Assembly: GCA_012523075.1 (NCBI GenBank)
Contig: JAAYJF010000175.1
Location: 1-53,349, forward strand
From: Clostridiales bacterium
GTDB taxonomy: Bacteria; Bacillota; Clostridia; Ch29
DNA: 53,349 nucleotides
Direction: 5' to 3'
Below, one piece after another: positions 1 through 9,268 of this stretch; position 1 is the stretch's first letter, and the number at the start of each line of letters is the position of its first letter. The notes under the pieces were generated by a model. The model was not told the DNA's origin. It made no database searches and worked only from the letters and a program-made list of their open reading frames with translations. Made by a program: the position numbers and the translations under genes.

Positions 1-720
1 CCTATCACGTCTACTATGAGCATTCCCTCGGTCAGCTTGAGGCAGGTCTCCATGGAATCCGCCAGCCTTTTTTCGATGCCCTCTTTAACCACCAGCCGGT
101 CCACCACCACTTCCAGCCGGTGCTTTTTGTTTTTCTCCAGCTTAATGTCTTCCCCCAGGTCAAAAACCTCACCGTTCACCCTAATCCTTACGTAGCCGGC
201 CTTTCTCATTTCCTCCAAAAGCTTTGTGTGCTCGCCCTTCCTGTCCCTTACTATGGGTGCCAGTAGCTGAAATTTAGTGCCTTCCTTCAGTGTCATAACA
301 CTGTCCACCATCTGCTGTACGGTCTGCTGCGTTATCTCGGTGCCGCATCGTGGACAGTAGGGTGTCCCCGCCCTGGCGAACAGAAGCCTTAGGTAATCGT
401 ATATTTCGGTTACCGTACCCACGGTGGAGCGGGGGTTCTTGCTAGTTGTCTTCTGGTCTATTGAAATGGCCGGCGACAGGCCTTCTATATAATCTATATC
501 CGGCTTGTCCATCTGCCCTAAAAACTGCCTGGCATAAGCGGACAGCGATTCCACGTACCTTCTCTGGCCCTCGGCGTATATGGTATCAAAGGCCAGGGAG
601 GACTTCCCCGACCCGCTTAGCCCGGTCATTACTATAAACTTGTCCCTGGGCAGCTGTATGTCCAGGTTTTTTAAATTGTGCTGCCTTGCTCCTCTTATAA
701 TTATTTTATCCTTTGACATG
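1..720 (-). CDS. uvrA: Excinuclease ABC subunit A, N-terminal part (truncated by window edge)
   Basis: Manual reverse translation from ATG at 720: [91 protein letters not shown]..., with UvrA Walker A and Zn-finger CPRCG; directly downstream of uvrB. Confidence 0.97.
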
Positions 721-736
721 TTCTCACTCCCAGCGT

Positions 737-2722
737 CTATGCCCTGTTGGAACTCTTCTTAATACCAAATATTCTATCCCTTAAAGCCGCCGCCCTTTCG
801 AAGTCAAGCTTTGCGGCAGCCTCCCTCATTTCCTTCTCCAGCTGTTTTATTATATCCTCAATGTCCTCCGAACCCTTTAGCACGTCCTCCAGCACGCTGT
901 AGGACACTTCTTCCTCCGCCACCTTTGTTGCCTCGATTACGTCCGCGACGGCCTTTCTTATGCTCCGTGGTGTAATACCGTGTTCGCGGTTAAACTGGAG
1001 CTGTATGCTTCGCCTGCGCTCGGTTTCGTCTATGGCCCTCTTCATGGAACCGGTAACCCGGTCGGCGAACATCAGCACTTTTCCGTCCACGTTCCGGGCG
1101 GCCCTGCCTATGGTCTGTATAAGGGAGGTCTCGGACCGTAGGAAACCCTCCTTGTCCGCATCCAGTATGGCAACCAGCGATACCTCCGGCAGGTCAAGGC
1201 CTTCCCGCAAAAGGTTTATTCCCACCAGCACGTCAAAGGCACCCAGCCGCAGGTCTCTTATTATTTCCATTCTCTCCAGCGTGTCAATGTCCGAATGCAG
1301 GTACCGTACCCTTATGCCTATTTCCTTAAGATAGGACGTCAAATCCTCCGCCATTTTCTTGGTGAGGGTTGTTACCAGCACCCTTTGGTTCTTTTCCACC
1401 CTTTTGTTTATTTCCCCCACCAGATGGTCTATCTGCCCCTCCACCGGCAGCAGCTCTACCTGCGGGTCCACAAGGCCGGTGGGCCGTATTATCTGCTCCA
1501 CAATCTGTCGGCTGTTTTTTCTCTCATAGGGCCCCGGCGTGGCGCTTATAAACACCGCCTGGTTAACCATCTCTTCAAATTCTTCAAATTTTAGCGGCCT
1601 GTTGTCCAGCGCGGAAGGAAGCCGGAAGCCGTACTCCACTAACGTTTCCTTTCTGCTTCGGTCTCCGTTGTACATGGCCCCAATCTGCGGCACCGATACG
1701 TGGGATTCGTCTATTATGACCAGGAAGTCCTCCGGAAAATAATCGATAAGCGTATAGGGCCTGCTGCCGGGCGCCCTACCGCTTAAATGCCTTGAGTAAT
1801 TCTCTATACCCGAGCAGTAGCCCATCTCGGTCAGCATCTCCAGGTCGTACCGGGTCCTCTGCTCCAGCCTCTGGGCCTCCAGCAGCTTGTCCTGGGACCG
1901 CAATTTCCTAAGCCGCTCCTCCAGTTCCTCGGATATAGTCCTAACCGCCCTTTTCAGCTTGTCACCGGAGGTAGCGTAGTGGGAGGCGGGGAAAACCGAC
2001 AGATGGTTCCTGTAGCCCAAAACCTCGCCGGTGACGCTGTCAATCTCGGCTATTCTCTCAACCTCATCGCCAAAGAACTCCACCCTCATGGCACGGTTGG
2101 AAGCCTCCGCCGGGAATATCTCCAGTATGTCCCCCCGCACCCTGAAGGTGCCCCGGACAAAGCTTATATCGTTCCTCTCATACTGAATGTCCACCAGCTT
2201 TTTAATGACCTCGTCCCGGTCCTTTATCATACCCGGGCGAAGGGATATCATTAGCTGGCTGTAGTCCTCCGGGTCCCCCAGGCCGTATATACACGAAACG
2301 CTGGCCACAATAATAACATCCCGCCGCTCAAAGAGGGCGGCGGTGGCCGAATGCCTCAGTTTGTCAATCTCATCGTTTATCGAGGAATCCTTTTCGATAT
2401 ATGTATCGCTGTGGGGCACATAGGCCTCTGGCTGATAATAATCGTAGTAGGACACGAAGTATTCCACCGCGTTTTCCGGAAAAAAGCCCTTGAACTCGCT
2501 GCACAGCTGCGCCGCCAGCGTCTTGTTGTGAGCAATGACCAGCGTAGGCCTTTGAACCCTCTCTATTACATTGGCCATGGTATAGGTCTTACCGGTGCCT
2601 GTGGCACCCAGGAGGGTCTGGTATGTGTGACCCTTTTTTAATCCCGATACCAACTGGGCTATGGCTGCCGGTTGGTCCCCCGCCGGTTTGTAATCCGAAA
2701 CCAGTTTAAACTTTCCCCCCAA
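737..2722 (-). CDS. uvrB: Excinuclease ABC subunit B
   Basis: 661 aa; [15 protein letters not shown] Walker [23 protein letters not shown]-terminal UVR motif. Confidence 0.98.
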   Translation of the reverse strand: MGGKFKLVSDYKPAGDQPAAIAQLVSGLKKGHTYQTLLGATGTGKTYTMANVIERVQRPTLVIAHNKTLAAQLCSEFKGFFPENAVEYFVSYYDYYQPEAYVPHSDTYIEKDSSINDEIDKLRHSATAALFERRDVIIVASVSCIYGLGDPEDYSQLMISLRPGMIKDRDEVIKKLVDIQYERNDISFVRGTFRVRGDILEIFPAEASNRAMRVEFFGDEVERIAEIDSVTGEVLGYRNHLSVFPASHYATSGDKLKRAVRTISEELEERLRKLRSQDKLLEAQRLEQRTRYDLEMLTEMGYCSGIENYSRHLSGRAPGSRPYTLIDYFPEDFLVIIDESHVSVPQIGAMYNGDRSRKETLVEYGFRLPSALDNRPLKFEEFEEMVNQAVFISATPGPYERKNSRQIVEQIIRPTGLVDPQVELLPVEGQIDHLVGEINKRVEKNQRVLVTTLTKKMAEDLTSYLKEIGIRVRYLHSDIDTLERMEIIRDLRLGAFDVLVGINLLREGLDLPEVSLVAILDADKEGFLRSETSLIQTIGRAARNVDGKVLMFADRVTGSMKRAIDETERRRSIQLQFNREHGITPRSIRKAVADVIEATKVAEEEVSYSVLEDVLKGSEDIEDIIKQLEKEMREAAAKLDFERAAALRDRIFGIKKSSNRA

Positions 2723-2772
2723 TATATTCCCCTCCGATTCGGAACGTTTGTTCGCTCCCGAATATTATATTA

Positions 2773-4224
2773 CTAAATGGTTTCAAGGTCAATATCCCTC
2801 CAGCGCCCCCTGTAAAATCTCAGCGTAAGCAGCATAGATTCCACCACAAATTGTACCAGCGTAGCTACCCATACATAGGTTACTTCCAGGTGCCAGACGT
2901 ACACCACCATAAAAATTAGCGGCAGCCTTATCAGCCAGTTGCTTATTACCGCCACCACAAAGGGTCCCCGAGTATCCCCTGCACCCCTAAGCGAGGCAGC
3001 CATTATCATACTTAGGGCGATAAAGGGCTGTTCAAAGGCGCCAATCCTTATACACTTTACCGCCAATGCCATAACGTCGGGCAGGTTTGTGAAAAGGGCT
3101 ATTATAAACGTGGGAAAAAAGAAAAACCCAAGGCCTATAACCGTCATAAAAAGGGTGCCCATAAGGGTGGACCGAAGGGCACTTTCCTCCGCCTCGTCTC
3201 TCATACCGGCGCCCAAGCTCTGGCCCACCAGCGTGGAAGCGGCTATTGCAAACCCGTGCCCCGGCATGAATGAAATACTTTCCGCTGTTATTGCGATTGA
3301 ATTGGCTGCAAAGGGTACTGCCCCCATACTGGAAATCCATAGCGAGGATATAACCCTGCCTCCACTACGGGTAAACTCTTCCATAGACGCGGGTATGCTT
3401 AACCGAAAAATCCTTTTAATAAAGTCCTTGTCCATTTGGAACATATGCCGGGGCCTTACCCGTACTCCCTTCCTGCCGTGAAAGAGTATCGCTATAATAA
3501 TAATGGAACCTATTATCTGTCCGGTGGCGGTGGCGATGGACGCCCCCATAACTTCCAGCCGGGGGAAGCCAAATTTGCCGAATATTAGCACGTAATCCCC
3601 TATTACGTTAATCCCGTTTGTAATGCCGGCAATAATCATCGGCGTCCTGGTATTGCCAACACCCCTCATAATATAACTGCACACGTTTAAAGGAATCATA
3701 AAGGCAACGGATACCGATGTAATCCTCATATAGGATACCGCGTATTCGGTGACCGTCGGGTCCTTCACAAAGAATTGTAACAGGGGCCTGCAAAAAAGAG
3801 CCAATGCTCCGGCAACCAGAAGCCCGATTAAAAAGCCCAGCCCCAGCGACCGGGAGGCTACATGCTGGGCATCCTCCGGCAGTCCCGCCCCGGTATGTCT
3901 TGCCACCATCACCATTGTCCCGATACCTATGCCTGAGAAAACAGCAGTTGTGGTAAATACTATCTCTCCTCCCAACCCTACGGCGCTAAGGGCCTCGGCG
4001 CTCAGCCTCCCCACCATAGCCGTGTCGAATACCCACACAAACATGTGCAGCGCCATTTCCAGTATTACCGGCCAGGCCAGCCAAAATATCCTTCTAGTCA
4101 AAACAGTACTGTTCGCCAAATCCTTCATCTCCAGTTCTTTACGTCTGTGCTTTATAGTTAACGGGAACAAAACGCCGCCTTTCCCGCCTGTAAGGACGGG
4201 AATATCAGCGGCGCCGGTTATCAA
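2773..4224 (-). CDS. MATE family efflux transporter
   Basis: Polytopic protein with MATE features (MVGRLSAEALSAVGLGGEI..., GVGNTRTPMI, ASLRGAGDTRGP). True start is probably near 4128 because the upstream ORF part overlaps a terminator hairpin. Confidence 0.92.
   Translation of the reverse strand: MITGAADIPVLTGGKGGVLFPLTIKHRRKELEMKDLANSTVLTRRIFWLAWPVILEMALHMFVWVFDTAMVGRLSAEALSAVGLGGEIVFTTTAVFSGIGIGTMVMVARHTGAGLPEDAQHVASRSLGLGFLIGLLVAGALALFCRPLLQFFVKDPTVTEYAVSYMRITSVSVAFMIPLNVCSYIMRGVGNTRTPMIIAGITNGINVIGDYVLIFGKFGFPRLEVMGASIATATGQIIGSIIIIAILFHGRKGVRVRPRHMFQMDKDFIKRIFRLSIPASMEEFTRSGGRVISSLWISSMGAVPFAANSIAITAESISFMPGHGFAIAASTLVGQSLGAGMRDEAEESALRSTLMGTLFMTVIGLGFFFFPTFIIALFTNLPDVMALAVKCIRIGAFEQPFIALSMIMAASLRGAGDTRGPFVVAVISNWLIRLPLIFMVVYVWHLEVTYVWVATLVQFVVESMLLTLRFYRGRWRDIDLETI
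4166..4213 (-). terminator. Rho-independent terminator of the ctpA-PDZ unit
   Basis: Minus strand CGCCGC-tgata-TTCCCG-loop-CGGGAA-ag-GCGGCG-TTTTGTT just after the PDZ gene stop. Confidence 0.7.
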
Positions 4225-4239
4225 ATATACTCTATAATG

Positions 4240-5505
4240 CTATTGGATATCCCGGTCATTTTTTCTCTTTTTGCGCATTCTTCCGAGCAGCCTTTTAAGG
4301 GGACTGGACATCTCCACCGCGGTGGTTACCATGCTGCTATCCCTGGGCACCACAATCATTTCCAGCCGGCTCAATCCGGTGGGGTAACTGGAAAACTCAG
4401 ATGTTACCGTTTGGCCCTCAAGGGTGGTCCTGTCCAGCCATAAAAAGGTGGGGAATTGCTCCAGCACCTCTGAAAGGTCCTCTTCCCTCTCCACCCTCCT
4501 GCCGTTAATCCCGGTTATTATATCCCCCGGCATAAGGCCCATTTTATCCGCGGGGCCTCCGTCAAATACGTCCAGCACGCGGACGCCGCTGTTCGGAGCT
4601 ATAAAAATTGGAACTCCCCTTTTCTGCTTGCGCCTGCCGGTTATAATAAGCAGCTCGTGGAAGGCCGGGCCGAAAATGGCCGCCAGCCACCTCAGGGGCC
4701 TGTGGTAGGAAGAAATAACCGAAAGCCCCAGCAGAACTACGCTGTATGCAAACAAATTTATAGCCGAATGGCGGCTCTTACTAACCGGCGTCTCGGTTAT
4801 CGCAATGTCGCTGTAACCCAGTGCCGCCACCACCGGCAGCATCAGAAACATAACGTCCTCCATATCCCCGGTAACGCCCATCGGTTTTATTAGTGGCCAC
4901 CAGTCCGGCATGGGCACCGAGCCGGAGGGCGGAATTTGGCCTATTACCACCGTCATAATTATTATAGGTATTGGCCAAAACCTCATTAGATTAAAGGCGC
5001 CTACCACCCCGTGGGTTTTATCCTCCATAAAAACCGGTATGCTCTGCTTTGAACCATTCAGGAAAATAAGTACGCTTTCCATAAGGTGCAGTATTGCTAC
5101 AATGGCCATCAGGGCGGGAACGTCTATTTCTGGAAAGCCAAAGGCTAGGCTAGAAAGGGCAACCAGTCCCCCGGCATAGGAAAAACACATATACCTGGGG
5201 TTTATCATCATGAGAATTATGGCTATTATCCAAACGTATAGTATTCCTGTGTTGTCAAGGGTTACACCCACCGCCACCATAACTATGCTGCCCACCAGGC
5301 CGCCTGCCATGCCGGTCATTATGGAGCTGGACATCCTCTCCCATACCGTGTACCTCTGTTTGCCCAGCATCCGCTCTTCCAATATACAGCCCTTTTTGTA
5401 TTGATTGTAGACAAGCACCAGCACCACCCAGAAGAGCGGGTTAATAAAAACTGTTATTATGGACTGTAAAACCATCATTATCAGATCACCAAAGGGAAAC
5501 ATCAA
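4240..5505 (-). CDS. Multi-pass membrane protein with C-terminal PDZ domain (MinJ-like architecture)
   Basis: 421 aa; several TM helices, then PDZ signature (NSGVRVLDVFDGGPADKMGLMPGDIITGINGRRV); directly downstream of ctpA. Confidence 0.82.
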   Translation of the reverse strand: MMFPFGDLIMMVLQSIITVFINPLFWVVLVLVYNQYKKGCILEERMLGKQRYTVWERMSSSIMTGMAGGLVGSIVMVAVGVTLDNTGILYVWIIAIILMMINPRYMCFSYAGGLVALSSLAFGFPEIDVPALMAIVAILHLMESVLIFLNGSKQSIPVFMEDKTHGVVGAFNLMRFWPIPIIIMTVVIGQIPPSGSVPMPDWWPLIKPMGVTGDMEDVMFLMLPVVAALGYSDIAITETPVSKSRHSAINLFAYSVVLLGLSVISSYHRPLRWLAAIFGPAFHELLIITGRRKQKRGVPIFIAPNSGVRVLDVFDGGPADKMGLMPGDIITGINGRRVEREEDLSEVLEQFPTFLWLDRTTLEGQTVTSEFSSYPTGLSRLEMIVVPRDSSMVTTAVEMSSPLKRLLGRMRKKRKNDRDIQ

Positions 5506-6707
5506 CGCACCTCATTCTTGATTAGCTCAACAGCCTTAGCCAGTTGGGGGTCCTTCCCCTGTTTGTACTCACCCACCACCGCGTCCTCCGGCAGCTCCAC
5601 CACATAATCGGGCAGTATGCCCTCGCCCTGGATGCTCCTGCCCTTTGGCGTGTAGTACTGGGCTACCGTCACCTTTATTGCCGAACCGTCGCCCATCCCC
5701 TGGACCGTCTGTACCAGGGCTTTACCAAAGGTTTTCGTACCCACCAGTACGCCGGTTCCGGAATCTTGAATAGCCCCCGCCAGTATCTCGGAGGCGCTGG
5801 CACTACCTCCGTCCACCAGTACCACCAGCGGCAGTCCCAGTTCTCCGGCGTTGGACCTTTCCTCGGCTCGGTTGCCCTGCCTGTCTTCGGTATATACTAT
5901 AAGGCCTTCCCCCATAATAAAGTCGGCTATACTCACCACTTGATCCATCAAGCCTCCGGGGTTACCTCTTAAATCCAGTATCAGGCTCTTTATTCCCTGG
6001 CCCTGCAGTTCCTTTATTTGTCCCTTAAAGTCCTCGTAGGTTTTCTGGTCAAAGGCGGATATCCTTATGTATCCTATATCCCCCTCAAGGGTATCAGACT
6101 TCACGGAAACAAGCCGGATTTTCTGCCTCATAATCTTAACATCAAAGGGTTCGGGCATGCTATCCCGGAGTATTGTAAGAACCACCTCGGTACCCTCCGG
6201 CCCCCTCATCATGGCGACCGCCTGTTGCAGCTTGTCTGCGTATACTTCCTCGCCATCCACCTTAATTATCCTGTCCGCGGTCTTAATTCCCGCCCTGTCG
6301 CTGGGAGTATCCTCTACCGGTGCAACCACACGTATATAACCGTCTTCCCCTCCTGTCACCACAAGCCCTACACCTTCGTAGATGCCGGTGGTTTGAGTCA
6401 TAAAGGAATCGTACTCGTCCTTATCCAAGTAAACGGTGTAGGGGTCCTCCAGAGCCTCCAGCATGCCCCGTATGGCCCCCTCTTCAAGGGCTTTGGGGTC
6501 TGTTTCCTGATAATAATGGGCCTGTAAGAATTCCCTTATGTTTATCAGCTTCTTTATTTCCTTTATAGCTTGGTAATCCCTTGCAGAAAGGACAACACTC
6601 CCACCGGGCAGCGGTATTGAGACAAAGGACATAATAAACAACGTAATCATTACCGCTGTAACCAAAAAAGCTACCATTCCTAGCAGTGACCTGATGCTAT
6701 GTTTCAT
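5502..6707 (-). CDS. ctpA: S41 family C-terminal processing peptidase
   Basis: 401 aa; N-terminal TM, PDZ, LDLRGNPGG, DGGSASASEILAGAIQD...GTKTFGKALVQ. Confidence 0.95.
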   Translation of the reverse strand: MKHSIRSLLGMVAFLVTAVMITLFIMSFVSIPLPGGSVVLSARDYQAIKEIKKLINIREFLQAHYYQETDPKALEEGAIRGMLEALEDPYTVYLDKDEYDSFMTQTTGIYEGVGLVVTGGEDGYIRVVAPVEDTPSDRAGIKTADRIIKVDGEEVYADKLQQAVAMMRGPEGTEVVLTILRDSMPEPFDVKIMRQKIRLVSVKSDTLEGDIGYIRISAFDQKTYEDFKGQIKELQGQGIKSLILDLRGNPGGLMDQVVSIADFIMGEGLIVYTEDRQGNRAEERSNAGELGLPLVVLVDGGSASASEILAGAIQDSGTGVLVGTKTFGKALVQTVQGMGDGSAIKVTVAQYYTPKGRSIQGEGILPDYVVELPEDAVVGEYKQGKDPQLAKAVELIKNEVR

Positions 6708-6861
6708 AACGGTTTCCTCCCGTCAATTTCTACATATAAACAATATACGCAGATTTGGCCTGTAATATTAACACGTATCAATTATACCATCAGATAATTT
6801 CCATTTCAAAGAAACACATGGGTCTTTTACCCTTGCGGTCTCCGGATGCATCCGGCTAAAG

Positions 6862-6882
6862 AAAAAAAGCCGGTTGCCCGGC
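6862..6882 (-). terminator. Rho-independent terminator downstream of ftsX
   Basis: Minus strand AGCCGGgcaaCCGGCTTTTTTT. Confidence 0.8.
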
Positions 6883-6893
6883 TGTTATGCATT

Positions 6894-7808
6894 TTATACA
6901 TTCAGGAATTTTCTCAACGATATGGTGCTACCCGCCACTCCTATTACAATACCAACCGCCAGCAGTATAAGGGATGTATTATATAAAGTCTCGGTAAAGG
7001 GAGCGAAATATCCCGACAGCATTACGAAAATTCCGCCAAAGCTGTTGTGCATGGATGTAAAGAAATAGTCGTATATGGCCGCAACCAATCCTGAGGCAAG
7101 GCCCGCACCTATCATGCCCAGCAGAAGTCCCTCAATTATAAAGGGGAGCCTTATAAAGCTGTCGGTAGCACCTATATATTTCATTATGCTAATTTCTTTC
7201 CGCCGGGCTACCACCGTAAGCTTGATGGTGTTGGATATTATGAACACCGATATGAAGGCCAGGATGCATATAAGCACGGTACCCACCACCCTTATAAGGT
7301 GGGTGGATTCCAGCAACCTGTCCACAACGTCCTTTCCGTACTGAACCTCCTCCACCCCGTTAAAGGCGGCTATATCGTCCGCGACAGCACCGATGATGTT
7401 TGGGTTGTCTACCTTAATGATGTATGAACTGGGGAAGGGATTGTTTTCCCCCTCCAGCCCCTCCAACAGGCTGTCTTGGTTGCCCAGCTGTTCCTTGTAT
7501 TTTTCAAGGGCCGTTTCCTTGGTCTCAAAATCAATCTCGGTAACGCCCTGTATCTGCCTTATCCTTTCGCCTATTGTTTCCACCTGGGAGGAATCCAGTT
7601 CCTCCTCAAGAAAAGCCTTTATTTCAACGTTTGATTCAATATAGGCGGTAATACTGTTTATGTTTATAATAGTGAGAAGGGACAGTCCCAGTACCAGCAA
7701 AACCGCAGTCACCGAGCCCACCGCAACCAGGCTCATTACCCTGTTCCGCCACAAGCCGGAAGCACCCTGCCTAATCTGCAGCCCCAGCGTTCTAATCTTC
7801 AAGGCCAT
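6894..7808 (-). CDS. ftsX: Cell division permease FtsX
   Basis: 304 aa; N-terminal TM, extracellular domain, ISNTIKLTVVARRKEISIMKYIGATDSFIRLPFIIEG signature; overlaps ftsE. Confidence 0.96.
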   Translation of the reverse strand: MALKIRTLGLQIRQGASGLWRNRVMSLVAVGSVTAVLLVLGLSLLTIININSITAYIESNVEIKAFLEEELDSSQVETIGERIRQIQGVTEIDFETKETALEKYKEQLGNQDSLLEGLEGENNPFPSSYIIKVDNPNIIGAVADDIAAFNGVEEVQYGKDVVDRLLESTHLIRVVGTVLICILAFISVFIISNTIKLTVVARRKEISIMKYIGATDSFIRLPFIIEGLLLGMIGAGLASGLVAAIYDYFFTSMHNSFGGIFVMLSGYFAPFTETLYNTSLILLAVGIVIGVAGSTISLRKFLNV

Positions 7809-8481
7809 ACCCTCCCCTCTCCAGGTCCCTTATTACTTTTCCGCCGTTGAGGGTTACTACCCTCTGCCGCATATAGTTGACTATATCCCGGGCATGGGTA
7901 GCCATAATCACCGTTGTACCCCTTTGATTTATCTCCTTCAATATCTTCATTATCTCCCAGGCAGTATCCGGGTCCAGGTTGCCGGTGGGTTCATCGGCAA
8001 TAAGCAGCGCCGGGTTGTTTACAATGGCCCTGGCCAGGGACACCCTCTGCTGTTCTCCCCCCGACAGCTGCCTGGGGAAAACATCCGCCTTGTCCCCTAG
8101 GCCTACAATGGACAGAACCCTGGGAACCTGCCTCGTTATCTCCCTTTTGGAAGCCTCCACTATATGCATTGCAAAGGCGACGTTCTCTGCCACCGTTTTG
8201 TCCGGAAGCAACCGGAAGTCCTGGAACACTACGCCCAGTTTTCTTCTGAAATAGGGAATTTGCCGTCTTTTTAACGTGTTTATCGTAACACCGTCTATAC
8301 TAATAGAACCGGAGGTGGGGTTCTCCTCCTTTAAAAGCAGCTTTACCAGCGTTGACTTACCCGCGCCGCTGGAACCCACAAAAAACACGAATTCGCCCTT
8401 ATGTATATCAATACTTATCCCGTCAAGGGCTACTGTACCATTGGGATAAATTTTTGATACGTCTCTAATGGCTATCACCAA
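7792..8481 (-). CDS. ftsE: Cell division ATP-binding protein FtsE
   Basis: 229 aa ABC ATPase; GSSGAGKST, LSGGEQQRVSLARAI, LIADEPTGNLDP; adjacent to ftsX. Confidence 0.97.
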   Translation of the reverse strand: MVIAIRDVSKIYPNGTVALDGISIDIHKGEFVFFVGSSGAGKSTLVKLLLKEENPTSGSISIDGVTINTLKRRQIPYFRRKLGVVFQDFRLLPDKTVAENVAFAMHIVEASKREITRQVPRVLSIVGLGDKADVFPRQLSGGEQQRVSLARAIVNNPALLIADEPTGNLDPDTAWEIMKILKEINQRGTTVIMATHARDIVNYMRQRVVTLNGGKVIRDLERGGYGLED

Positions 8482-8649
8482 AAATCACTCCTATCACCCT
8501 GACAATTCGACATATAAATATCTAATCCTTCAAATATGGCTAAAATCCCTAACTAAAGTATAATGGTTTTCGCCATCCCTTTAAAGGAGAAATTATATCC
8601 ATATAGCATTTTTTGTTGTACAATGGATTTTGAAAGGAGGCGGTGTTCT

Positions 8650-9219
8650 ATGAAACAAAGGATAAGGGAGGAAATTTTAGGATTACGGGGGGAAATCCCT
8701 TCTTCTCAAAAAAGTGAGCACAGCCATAGTATATTTCAAAAACTTATCGGGCTGGATTTCTTCAAAACCTCGCAGAATATAATGGCCTACGTGGCCTTCA
8801 GGAACGAAGTGGACACCCTGCCCGTTATAAGACACTGCCTGTCGGAAAGCAAAAGGATTATTGTGCCGATGACTGTACCTAAGACCCGGGAACTACTTCT
8901 TTCGGAATTAAAGGACCCGGAAAGGGACCTGAGACCGGGTACCTTCGGCGTGCCCGAGCCCGCTCCGGAATTTATACGGCCCTTCCCCGCCCAGGACCTG
9001 GACCTCATACTGGTCCCCGGGGTGGCCTTTGACGAGCAGGGCTTTAGAATCGGCTACGGTGCCGGGTATTACGACAGGTTTTTTGACCGGCTGACCCGCA
9101 AAATCCCCAGCATTGGCCTTGCCTTTGAACTGCAGATAATAGACAGGGTACCGGCAGAACCCACCGACCAGCCGGTGGATTTCATCATAACCGAAAATAG
9201 GTTAATAGACTGCAGATAA
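8650..9219 (+). CDS. 5-formyltetrahydrofolate cyclo-ligase
   Basis: MKQRIREEILGLRGEIPSSQKSE...GVAFDEQGFRIGYGAGYYDRFF; AAGGAGG RBS at ~8634-8640 supports ATG 8650 over the longer ORF from 8563. Confidence 0.93.
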   Translation: MKQRIREEILGLRGEIPSSQKSEHSHSIFQKLIGLDFFKTSQNIMAYVAFRNEVDTLPVIRHCLSESKRIIVPMTVPKTRELLLSELKDPERDLRPGTFGVPEPAPEFIRPFPAQDLDLILVPGVAFDEQGFRIGYGAGYYDRFFDRLTRKIPSIGLAFELQIIDRVPAEPTDQPVDFIITENRLIDCR

Positions 9220-9221
9220 AG

Positions 9222-9268
9222 GGACAGGGTACATGTCCCCCTGTCCCTATGACCCCTGTCCCTGTGTC
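9222..9268. repeat. Palindromic GGGACAGGG/CCCTGTCCC element
   Basis: GGGACAGGGtacatgtcCCCCTGTCCC followed by ccCCTGTCCCTgtg; lies between convergent genes. Confidence 0.7.
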
